A DNA stretch of 64,000 bases, from assembly GCA_900074885.1 (NCBI GenBank), contig FJUW01000051.1, positions 273,513-337,512 of the forward strand. Reading direction: 5' to 3'. The position numbers and the translations under genes were made by a program. The stretch comes from Rhynchosporium graminicola (Eukaryota > Ascomycota > Leotiomycetes > Helotiales > Ploettnerulaceae). Below the pieces are notes generated by a model. That model worked only from the letters and a program-made list of their open reading frames with translations. It had not been told where the DNA came from and did no database searches. This document shows, one piece after another, positions 35,770 through 44,010 of the stretch; within the stretch, counting starts at the first letter, position 1; each line of letters begins with the position of its first letter.

Positions 35770-36092
35770 TCGGGAAATGAGATCGAGCTTCAGATTATTG
35801 TATACATTTGTCTCTCTGGTCACTTCATAGCATGGCGTTACGAGATCACTCGATTGTCTACTAGTCTCCTTTTTCATAAGTTTGAAATCGAGGTGGATGG
35901 TTTGGCATTCAAAATGCTTAATGTTGGTTGGTATTATATGCGACCTTTCTGCTAGATGAGAAGTCGGTGGCTGGTATCAAACTCCTTTGCTGTGTACCAT
36001 TCTTGCACCAATGTACCCGTAACGCCAATGACCATGCCCAAATAGCTATAATCCCCTTAAATCCAGTAAACGTCGCGCCTCCAAAGTCCATT
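35770..36092. other. Intergenic region between convergent AP180-like and TFB3 genes
   Basis: 323 bp with two 3' ends and no feature of note. Confidence 0.5.
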
Positions 36093-37190
36093 TCAGAAAA
36101 TGTCGTCCAACTCCATTTTAGACTCCAATTTTATCTGCACACCGGAGGCCTGAACAGCAGCCATCGTCGCCACAGGAGAAGGTGCAAATGGTAGTGCGTT
36201 TCCAGAGAATTCATCTTCAATGAAGGCTCCCAGGCCAGAAAATGCCTCGAACATAGTCCTGGCATAATACTCCTGCAAACTGAACCCTCCAGCCATCTGC
36301 CTCTGATCCAACTTCACATTAGCCAACCACTCGCTCTCATAATCATCCTGCAGCACGTATCTCGACGGCGTGAGATCGATGCCTCCGAACGGATCATACG
36401 GTTTCTCCACCACTGGCGCCTCTTTCTTCTTTAGTCCCCTCAACGTCAAGCCACCCTCATTACCACCCCTCTCAACATCACTCCTCTCAACCTCCCTCCT
36501 CCTCCCTCCCTTCATCAACACAATCCTCTTCGCCCTCTCAGTAATCTCCCTGGCAGACTCATCACTAGTCGCCAACCTCTCCAACACCTCTCTCCTCCCA
36601 CTCTCTACATCCCTCTTCTCATCCTCTTCCTCCCGCTTAATCCTCGCTCTCCTCTCCCTCGCGCGTTCCTTCTCCTCTATCTCCCTCCTCCTCTCCATCT
36701 CCATCTCTTCTAATCCCTGTTTGCGATTATCCTCAATATCGCCCCTATTACTCTCCCGATACCTCCTTAACCTCTCTTCCGCCCTACTCTTATCCTCCTT
36801 TGACCCTTCCACCAAATCGAAAATCAACGTCTCAACTTCCTCGAGATAATTATTCCAATCCCGCAAACTCTCAAATTCATCTTGTCTCCTATTAAAAACC
36901 CCCCCTACGCGTTTCCTAATATCAACCTCCCGCTCAATCTTCAAATCCGCAAAGAAGGCTTTGTGGAACCCTTTCTTTCGCAGCGTCTTTCCGCAGTAGG
37001 GGACAGGACAGGAAGCAGGGCCTGAAGTGAATATCCGATCGACGCACGTGGAACACATCTTGTGGTAGCATTCAGGGTTTATGAGAAATTGGAGGGAGGG
37101 GTTAAGGTAGCGGTTGGATTTGCAGACCGGGCAGATGTCGTCGGAGGGGTCGATGGGGGGCGGTTTGGAAGACATGCTTGCGCGGAGCAT
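36093..37190 (-). CDS. TFB3: TFIIH subunit Tfb3/MAT1 (CDK-activating kinase assembly factor)
   Basis: Bridges the kinase module to core TFIIH in transcription initiation and nucleotide excision repair. Intronless, 365 aa from ATG 37190; a second in-frame ATG (MSSKPPP) at 37175 is also possible. The N-terminal C3HC4 RING begins DICPVCKSNRYLNP (C20, C23), then CYHKMCSTCVDRIF and CPVPYCGKTLRKKGF. The MAT1 segment follows (DLKIEREVDIRKRVGGVFN, DWNNYLEEVETLIFDLVEG), then a long Arg/Glu coiled coil. The C-terminus GGFSLQEYYARTMFEAFSGLGAFIED is the conserved kinase/cyclin-contact region. Its start lies 230 bp from that of nudC, so the promoter is probably shared. Confidence 0.93.
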   Translation of the reverse strand: MLRASMSSKPPPIDPSDDICPVCKSNRYLNPSLQFLINPECYHKMCSTCVDRIFTSGPASCPVPYCGKTLRKKGFHKAFFADLKIEREVDIRKRVGGVFNRRQDEFESLRDWNNYLEEVETLIFDLVEGSKEDKSRAEERLRRYRESNRGDIEDNRKQGLEEMEMERRREIEEKERARERRARIKREEEDEKRDVESGRREVLERLATSDESAREITERAKRIVLMKGGRRREVERSDVERGGNEGGLTLRGLKKKEAPVVEKPYDPFGGIDLTPSRYVLQDDYESEWLANVKLDQRQMAGGFSLQEYYARTMFEAFSGLGAFIEDEFSGNALPFAPSPVATMAAVQASGVQIKLESKMELDDIF

Positions 37191-37420
37191 GGTCGCGGTT
37201 AGAATTGGGCGAGATGAGGAGTTGACGGCTTTATTAGGTTCGATGTCATTGTAAAGGAGAGCTGATGGGTTTAATGAGGCGAGGCTGTTGTTTTGGGAAA
37301 ACGCGCTAAGGGATTGAGAGAGGCGATCTCGAAGCCTCGTGTCGTCCCCCGCGTTCCATGGATTTCAGAGCAGCAACGTCCCACCACTCCAACCAAAATT
37401 CACAACAATCTGCTGCAACC
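37191..37420. promoter_or_regulatory. Bidirectional promoter between TFB3 and nudC
   Basis: The 230 bp between the two divergent start codons must contain both promoters and 5' UTRs. No TATA box or named factor site was recognised. Confidence 0.5.
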
Positions 37421-38172
37421 ATGGCAGACGACAAAGGTAGCTATCTACCCATCCAACCACTCCTACTCAATCATCTGCTAGTTGATGTCCAAGTTGCGAA
37501 TCATCATTGACAAATAAATCCAGAACCAACCAAAGAGCAAGAAGCAGCAGCCGCCGCGAAACAAAAAGAAGAACAAGACGCCCTCCCCTACAAATGGACT
37601 CAAACCATCGGCGATCTCGATGTCTCTGTCGAAATCCCCGGGAATTTGAAAGCTAGAGATTTGAACGTTGAGATCAAGAAGAAGAAATTGGTGCTTGCGA
37701 TTAAAGGACAAGAGCCTCTTGTCAGCGTACGTCTTTCCCTTCCCCCACTACCTTGCCAAACTATTACCTCATATGTTAGCTCTACTGAAAGCTGACATGA
37801 GTATTTTATTGGATATAGGGCGATCTCGCCCACGAAATCCATGTCGATGAATCAACTTGGACATTGATAACCTCTCCATCCGGCTCTACCAAAATCCTTG
37901 AACTGCACCTCGATAAAGTGAATAAGATGCAATGGTGGGAACACGTCGTGACCACCGCGCCCAAGATTGACGTCACCAAAATCCAGCCGGAGAATAGTAA
38001 ATTGGGGGATTTGGATGGAGAGACGAGAGGGATGGTGGAGAAGATGATGTTTGATCAGAGGCAGAAGGAACAGGGTCTGCCAACTAGTGATGAGAGTAAG
38101 AAGCTGGATATGCTGGCCCAGTTCCAGAAACAGCATCCGGAGATGGACTTTAGTAATGCAAAGATGACTTAG
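37421..38172 (+). CDS. nudC: Nuclear movement protein NudC (CS-domain chaperone)
   Basis: Hsp90 co-chaperone-like protein needed for dynein-dependent nuclear migration. Exons 37421-37436, 37524-37726 and 37819-38172 (573 nt, 190 aa) all keep frame. After a short acidic/Gln coiled segment ([18 protein letters not shown]), the CS domain runs [40 protein letters not shown] and [18 protein letters not shown]. The conserved NudC tail [40 protein letters not shown], and [12 protein letters not shown] is complete. Length fits fungal NudC (~190-200 aa). Confidence 0.95.
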
Positions 38173-38651
38173 AAGTTTTGAAGCAGAGACGGTGCTGTGA
38201 AGGTTGAGAGGGAAGGTGGAGGGGATGGAAGGGGAGCTTCTGAGGAGGTTGGGAATGGTGGTGAAGACGTGGAGATGCATGGATCGCAATGCGGTTGCAA
38301 ATTACCACAGTCACGACAGAGTCTACTCCTTTCAAGAATTAATGAACGCATGATATGCCGTGTTGTCTTGTTGATGTTCCCGAAACCGAACGAGTACATT
38401 TGAAATTAAGCGAGGTCAATATACAAATTCAATACCACTGTACAAAAATTGGGACCAGGGCCAACAGACAAAATGTCTATAGTTGGCTGAATCCTTTGAG
38501 TAATTGCAGTTCTATTCCACACATTGATATTGTACACATACATATCCCATTCATACACTCCCCGCTTTTCAACCTTTATGGAAGCCCTGACGCTACCAAT
38601 CCTCTCCTCCAAACTTTTGATAAGCCACTTTTTCCTTACAGTCACACTACT
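38173..38651. other. Intergenic region between convergent nudC and SWP1
   Basis: 479 bp of 3' flanks. No gene, repeat or RNA is seen. Confidence 0.5.
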
Positions 38652-39740
38652 CTACCTCTCGCCCGCAAGGCGACGGCTCTGAACCTCAGACAAAGCTTTA
38701 CTTCCACTCAAGAAAGCCACCAAGCTAACCACTCCCGCGATAGGCAAGGTCTTGAAAAGATTCCAGTTGTAGTAGTAAAGGAAGAAGATGCCTTCCATTG
38801 ACAAGATGGAACCAAAGAAGAGGCTGTGCGAGACAGGCGCGGCTCCGATTGCTTTAGACAAATGAGAGAGGTTGGCGCCGAGGTATGCCCACTATACATA
38901 GCCAATCAGTACTGACTAGCTATACGTGGATTTGAGGCTGTGGGTAAGACTTACAGCTCCAAACAAAGCAGGCACAGTAGCCAAAACCGCAAGCACGAAG
39001 AACAAAGAAATGATCTTAGGTCCGCTCTTAGGATCCGCTTTGAATATATGGTTGATTTCCTCTTTCTGTCCGTATCTCAGTGGTGCATCGTATTTTGGCA
39101 GGGGGACATTGGCGTCGAGCTTAACGTCGAGGTTGAAGACGTGGTTGCTGAATCCCTGGGCTGTACCGAAGGATGCGAGGATGAGAGTTGCGTGGAGAGG
39201 TTTAGTGGAGGTTAGGAGTTGAAAGGGAAGGTCTTTCTGGGTCTGGTGAGGAAGTGAATCAGTAATTGGCCTGTCATGTTTTGAGCATAAATACTCTGTT
39301 GGAAGACTTACAAAGTCTACTTTTCCCTTTCCATTCTCCTTCATGGAAAGTGGGAATGTAGCTTCTAATCCTGTATCCTGATCTTTGAGCAAGAGGAAAG
39401 CCTGGTGTGGTCTCTTTGCCTTTCCATCTTCTGTCGCGGACAAGATTATCTTCAGCGCATCTGTAGCACCCAACGCAACCGACTTCGCAAGAAGAGTACT
39501 GGCGGAAAGCCTAATCAATCTCATCAGCACGTATCGCAATCATCAACCCTCAACCTCAATGCATTTCCAATCGCGAAAAAGTAAAGAGACCTACTTGTCC
39601 TTAAATGCGCTGCCGGCACCACCCTTCCCAGTGACGGAGATCACAGCCTCGTCAAATCCCCATGTCGCAGCTTTAGCGGCCTCTGCTACGCCGGCACCGA
39701 CCAGCAGTATGGAAGGGATTAATGAGTGTATGAATCGCAT
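38652..39740 (-). CDS. SWP1: Oligosaccharyltransferase subunit Swp1 (ribophorin II)
   Basis: ER-membrane subunit of the N-glycosylation oligosaccharyltransferase. Exons 39740-39595, 39510-39312, 39242-38955 and 38891-38652 total 873 nt, 290 aa; introns of 84, 69 and 63 bp keep frame. A signal peptide (RFIHSLIPSILLVGAGVAEA) is followed by a lumenal domain (WGFDEAVISVTGKGG, HQAFLLLKDQDTGLEATFPL). Three C-terminal membrane segments follow: ISLFFVLAVLATVPALFGA, a second around WAYLGANLSHL..HSLFFGSIL, and FKTLPIAGVVSLVAFLSGSKAL. The second intron is in frame, so retention would add residues without a stop. Confidence 0.92.
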
Positions 39741-40251
39741 TGTTGGGATATTCGATTGGGTTGGAGTAGTCGTCGTGGGAAGGTTCTTGGAGCTTCAGCC
39801 GCGTACCTCATTGAGCTGCTGGATTGAAAGGTGTCCGTACTCGTAGCGTGGACAGGGGTGGGAATTGCCAGGAGCTTGAGCTTCAACATCGTAACTTCAA
39901 CATTCTGCATTCTGCAATTGCGTGGACGTGACATCCAAATCTTTCGCATGTTGCTATCAGTCTCTCCAGGTCGGCTTGAAGCCCCGTCCCAGAAGAAAAA
40001 GGATTCTTGCTAAAACACATCAACTCCAAGTTTCCCTTCGTATCTCATTTTCATGTCTGGCTTAACCAAGTGGAGAGGCCAATGGGCTCATTGACAATAC
40101 TTCAATAAGCACAAGGCAAACTTTCCCATCTTCAGTCTCAGCTCTTTACGTGAAGATTTCCATGTTGACAGGAAAAGTTTCCTTGTCATTCATTGACAAT
40201 CAAAATTACTTTCAAAGGGATTCTTGGCATGATATGTTACCAAATCCCGCT
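39741..40251. other. Intergenic region between divergent SWP1 and xanA
   Basis: The SWP1 promoter and 5' UTR lie at its left end; the right end is part of the xanA upstream region. No gene is recognised. Confidence 0.4.
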
Positions 40252-40265
40252 TCGGCGGCTTCCGA
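40252..40265. promoter_or_regulatory. Perfect UaY/Ppr1-type site TCGG-N6-CCGA upstream of xanA
   Basis: The palindrome TCGG-CGGCTT-CCGA matches exactly the site defined for the Zn2Cys6 purine-pathway activator UaY of Aspergillus nidulans (and for yeast Ppr1). It lies 300 bp upstream of the xanthine dioxygenase start. UaY controls purine utilisation genes including xanA in A. nidulans. Chance expectation is about one such palindrome per 64 kb, so its occurrence in this ~820-bp intergene is notable. Confidence 0.6.
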
Positions 40266-40408
40266 TGAGCGGGCTCTGACGATCAAACTCTGGATCTCCC
40301 CTCTAACACCCTTTAATGCTTATTGGGCCAGTGGCGACACCTTGACAAATATATCCCATAGGCTACGATTTCGCGCAGTTAGCTGATCGCTGAGTCACGA
40401 AGTATTCA

Positions 40409-40414
40409 TTATCT
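40409..40414 (-). promoter_or_regulatory. AreA-type GATA site in the xanA promoter
   Basis: TTATCT is the reverse complement of AGATAA, a consensus HGATAR site for the nitrogen regulator AreA, about 150 bp upstream of the xanA start. A TATAAA at 40460-40465, 100 bp before the ATG, may be the TATA box. HGATAR sites are common, so this is weak on its own. Confidence 0.35.
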
Positions 40415-40564
40415 GTGGATACGTATCGTGAGGCTCGGTGTCAGCCACCACCGACAAGATATAAAGACAAAGAGATATTCTTCATCATTCTGACCTTGTC
40501 AAACATTCAAAAAGTCCAACTCCTTCTCTACGCGCCAGTCTCAAAATCAAACCAAGTCCTCGCA

Positions 40565-41695
40565 ATGGCAGTCAAAACTCTTGAGATCCGTCCTATCCAG
40601 GAACCCAATCCAACCTCATCAGTTGACTTTGGTGTTGAAATCTACAATGCGGACCTCGAGAATCTCTCAGAAGAAGACTTCCAAACCATTCGAGGGGCAC
40701 TCTACACCTCCCACGTCGTAGTTCTCAAAAACCAATCCACCCTCACAGCAAAGGCTCAATACGAGCTAACCAAACGTTTCGATCCCGCCTCAGAAAGTTA
40801 CGGCCACGGGAAAACTCTCGACGCTAAACGCTCAATCCTGCATCCAGATCTCAAAACCGTCCCTCGCCAGCCCCAAGTCCAAGTCATCGGCAACGGTTTC
40901 TTTTCCGAGTACGAGGGCTTAGAGAACATTAAGCTCGTCCATCCTCACCACAAAACGTTTCATAAGGTCCCCATCCCTGAGGAGGAAGACTTGGATTTCA
41001 CACGTTTCTACCGCTGGCACATCGACGCAGCGCTTTACTCTCTCAACCCACCTGAAGTCACATCTCTAATCGCCATCAAAGTGCCCGCCGGTCGCCGCCA
41101 AACCCTTCGCTACGACGATGGCACAGGACAAGAAATGGACGTCCCTCTCGGAACAACCGCTTTCGTCTCCGGACAAAACATGTATAATATCTTGAGCGAA
41201 ACCGACAAAGAATTCGTGCGGACTGCAAGAGTTGAATATGCGCCCCATCCATACATCTGGATGTCACCAGCGAAATCCCGTTCTGACGGCTTAGGATTAG
41301 TATCCGAGGGCAGCGAGCTTTCGCTTTCAGAACTCCCTACTATCGAAGAGGATAAGATCAAGATCTTACCCATGTGCTGGAAGAACCCTGTCACCGGCAA
41401 ACTAGCACTGCAAATCCATCCTAGTGCTGTCAAAGCTATTCATCTGCCGAATGGAGAGATCATGAGCGATTTGAAAGAGGTGAGGGAATTGGTGCATAGG
41501 TTGCAGAGACCGGGTATCGAGCCGAAACATGTTTATCCGCATGACTGGGAAGAAGGCGATTGTGTGCTTTTCAATAATCGGGGGGTGTTGCATTCGGTTG
41601 TTGGAGCGTTTAGTCCGCAAGAGCAGAGACTGTTTAGACAGTGTAATCTGGCGGCTAGTGAGGGTGTTCAGGGGCCGGATGGGAAGTTCTATTAG
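40565..41695 (+). CDS. xanA: Alpha-ketoglutarate-dependent xanthine dioxygenase (XanA-like, TfdA family)
   Basis: Fe(II)/2-oxoglutarate dioxygenase that hydroxylates xanthine to uric acid. Intronless, 376 aa; ATG 40565 (MAVKTLEIRPIQ) is the first in-frame ATG. The TfdA fold shows FGVEIYNADLENLSEEDFQTIRGAL, then the metal motif RFYRWHIDAALY with H152 and D154, and the distal His in NNRGVLHSVVGAF at H343. Spacing (2 and 191 residues) equals that of the reported A. nidulans XanA ligands H149/D151/H340, with a constant offset of 3, which strongly supports XanA rather than another TfdA enzyme. QEQRLFRQCNLA follows and should hold the 2-oxoglutarate-binding Arg. An upstream UaY-type site fits induction by purines. 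Confidence 0.88.
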   Translation: MAVKTLEIRPIQEPNPTSSVDFGVEIYNADLENLSEEDFQTIRGALYTSHVVVLKNQSTLTAKAQYELTKRFDPASESYGHGKTLDAKRSILHPDLKTVPRQPQVQVIGNGFFSEYEGLENIKLVHPHHKTFHKVPIPEEEDLDFTRFYRWHIDAALYSLNPPEVTSLIAIKVPAGRRQTLRYDDGTGQEMDVPLGTTAFVSGQNMYNILSETDKEFVRTARVEYAPHPYIWMSPAKSRSDGLGLVSEGSELSLSELPTIEEDKIKILPMCWKNPVTGKLALQIHPSAVKAIHLPNGEIMSDLKEVRELVHRLQRPGIEPKHVYPHDWEEGDCVLFNNRGVLHSVVGAFSPQEQRLFRQCNLAASEGVQGPDGKFY

Positions 41696-42562
41696 AACCT
41701 GGAATGTGGGAGCGTGGTCACCAGAGACTGTATGTTGGAGGTTGAAGAGTTGGAAGCTTGCAGGTTGGAGGAAGGGGTGAGACATTACATGTGCTTGGAA
41801 GGTTTTAATTGTGCTGTGCGACTTTGTATCTGGAAAGGGTGACGGGATGAGATGGGAGGGGATGACATACGAACTCGGCGTTGGACGTATCAAGCCTCGA
41901 TCGATGAGGAACTCGGCGTTTTGCGTATCAAGCGTATACCCATTTGTTTTTTCGTTACGGTTTATTTCAATCTGCTCTTTCTTGCTTATCTGTTCAGTGC
42001 AGGTTCGAGGAGATAGTCCCATACTAGAAGGACGAGACGAGCGTGTATAATTCAGGTCTCCCACTCACTCTCACCCATTCCTGCATCGTGAAGGTGTGCA
42101 CTGGCACGAGCTTACTACTCCACCCCCCTTCCCATTTACCTCGTCGTCGAATTGTCAATTCTCAGCATGTGAATCCACAGTCAGTCATCACCATCACCAC
42201 TACCTGACGCCCACTACGCCATCCAATCCAGTCCAATCCAACATGCATAACTGGCTCGCCTACCGACTTTCACTCAGGGCCCAGCGAAACAAAGGCGTCA
42301 AGCTTAGGCATGTCTCTTCCGATGGGTGTGGCTACACGTCGCGATCGTGCGTTACACGACATGAATTTCTAGGTAGGAAGGTAGGGAGGTAGGTGGGTGG
42401 GAGAGTGGGGTAGGTATGCTCAGCAGACGGCGTGTCACTTACTTAGCTACGCGCTTTTCTTGAGTGGAAGGATAGGGTGGGTGGGTGGTGTGGCGTTCGT
42501 CACGGCATGTGCTTGTGCTTATGCTTATGCTTGGGCCATGGGATTGTATTGTATAGTGTTGG

Positions 42563-42582
42563 TATTGTATTGTATTGTATTG
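42563..42582. repeat. Microsatellite (TATTG)x4 with degenerate flanks
   Basis: Four perfect TATTG units, with imperfect copies extending from about 42541 to 42590. Confidence 0.85.
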
Positions 42583-42660
42583 TAGTGTAGGGGGTGATTC
42601 TCAGCCTCGTGATACATGCCTGCCTTTCCTTCCTGGAAAAGTAGGAGGAGGAATGAATGG

Positions 42661-42690
42661 ATGGGATGGGATGGGATGGGATGGGATGGG
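42661..42690. repeat. Microsatellite (ATGGG)x6
   Basis: Six uninterrupted copies of ATGGG. Confidence 0.95.
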
Positions 42691-42976
42691 GCTGAATGCT
42701 TGTGATTGTTGATCCGGCTTGGCTTGATGAATGACTTGACTCTCATAGTTGTTCCGAGCAAGGAAAGAAGAAGAAGAAGAGAGGAAGTCATGAAATGATA
42801 CGCGGTGAGGTGGTCCGTTCCGCTGTTGACCTGCTAGACCCGACAAGCCTTCTAGAAAGACGTCTTGTGGATGTGATAGTTAGTACCCAAGTAGAACTCT
42901 GACCCATTCAAAATCTTGCGGTGAAGCCAGTAGTAAGCTTGATCTTATCTCATCATCGCAAGACGAGCCCGCTGTG

Positions 42977-43006
42977 CTGTACTGTACTGTACTGTACTGT
43001 ACTGTA
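42977..43006. repeat. Microsatellite (CTGTA)x6
   Basis: Six uninterrupted copies of CTGTA. Confidence 0.95.
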
Positions 43007-43036
43007 GGCGGTCATGGCGATTCAGCTCATCTTCAA

Positions 43037-43066
43037 GTCCACGTCCACGTCCACGTCCACGTCCAC
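43037..43066. repeat. Microsatellite (GTCCAC)x5
   Basis: Five uninterrupted copies of GTCCAC. Confidence 0.95.
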
Positions 43067-43286
43067 TCGTTCTTAGTCCTCCTCTCGTTCCCACAAGACC
43101 AAATGTCTAAGTGTCAGCTGAGAAGAGCAGACTTCGTGCCCATGGGGAAGCCGCCTTCCATTCCTCGCTTTCCCGCAATAAGCAACAGGCGTGGGGGGAT
43201 ATTGATATCTTGTGTGTGGGGGAGAGGAGATCATCCGGAGAAGTGTGGCGATAAGTATTGGCTTGTGTAGGTAGGTGGTAAGGTAT

Positions 43287-43305
43287 GCATTGCATTGCAT
43301 TGCAT
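43287..43305. repeat. Microsatellite (GCATT), about 4 copies
   Basis: Nearly four copies of GCATT (the last lacks one base). Confidence 0.85.
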
Positions 43306-43338
43306 CTCATATGTGCCAGGATGCTGGATGCAGCGACA

Positions 43339-43362
43339 CATGAACATGAACATGAACATGAA
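43339..43362. repeat. Microsatellite (CATGAA)x4
   Basis: Four near-perfect CATGAA units, followed by a degenerate copy. Confidence 0.85.
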
Positions 43363-43610
43363 TATGAAATGAACAAGGGTCATTATAACTAATAGGAGTA
43401 CGAGATGCAACAAAAAGACGATCTTGTTTCCTGGCTCCCACGCAGTCCTAGATTAGTCGTCTGTAGATGGCTACTTGTAATGCGATGTGATTGAGTTTTC
43501 GTCACTTGTTATAAGTACCATGCTTGAAGGTAAGATTGAGAGAACGTGACTCACGATGGCATTGATTCATTAGGCTTTTCATTTGATCATGGATGACGAC
43601 GGAGTTGGCT

Positions 43611-43658
43611 CGACCTCTCGACCTCTCGACCTCTCAAACTCTCAAACTCTCAAACTCT
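43611..43658. repeat. Compound minisatellite (CGACCTCT)x3 + (CAAACTCT)x3
   Basis: Three copies of an 8-bp unit switch to three copies of a related 8-bp unit sharing the CTCT end, which suggests two rounds of local slippage after a variant arose. Confidence 0.9.
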
Positions 43659-44010
43659 CGATATTGAGCTCGTGACCCCCTCTCACGGACCAGTTTCCGC
43701 ACCACCCACCTACAAGTACCATTAAAGTGCGGCGCAGCGCAGTGCGGTTGCGGTGCATATCACCGGCACTTGCATTTGCTTTGATGCACTCCACGGTGTG
43801 GCTTCTGCTCAGCACTAATACAAATACCAAGTACCGTAGCAACAACTAAATCCAAACAACACCCGCCGACACTTCCTTAAAGACACTTCTCTCCCTCTCC
43901 CCCTCCCGCAGAAGAGTCCCAGTTCCGCTTTCACCTAAAGATACCTACCTACTTCGCACACTACGATCCGCCCGACGCACGCTAATGGCACCACTACAAC
44001 AAGACTCGAG

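Larger units (their letters stand above)
41696..44010. other. Microsatellite-rich intergenic region upstream of the TAG lipase
   Basis: 2.3 kb without a convincing gene. It contains at least seven separate short tandem repeats between 42.56 and 43.66 kb (listed individually). From about 43,860 to 44,010 the DNA is C/T- and AC-rich and is probably the 5' UTR/promoter of the lipase. Confidence 0.55.

Noticed and set aside
36370..36849. A 159-codon Ser/Leu-rich open frame on the plus strand
   Set aside because: It is the antisense of the Arg/Glu coiled coil of TFB3; CTC/TCC repeats give false Leu/Ser frames.
41402..42064. A 220-codon open frame on the minus strand over the end of xanA
   Set aside because: It overlaps the conserved C-terminus of xanA on the opposite strand and has no family features.
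42541..43658. Possible CRISPR-like array
   Set aside because: The repeats are simple microsatellites with different units and no spacers, in a eukaryotic genome.
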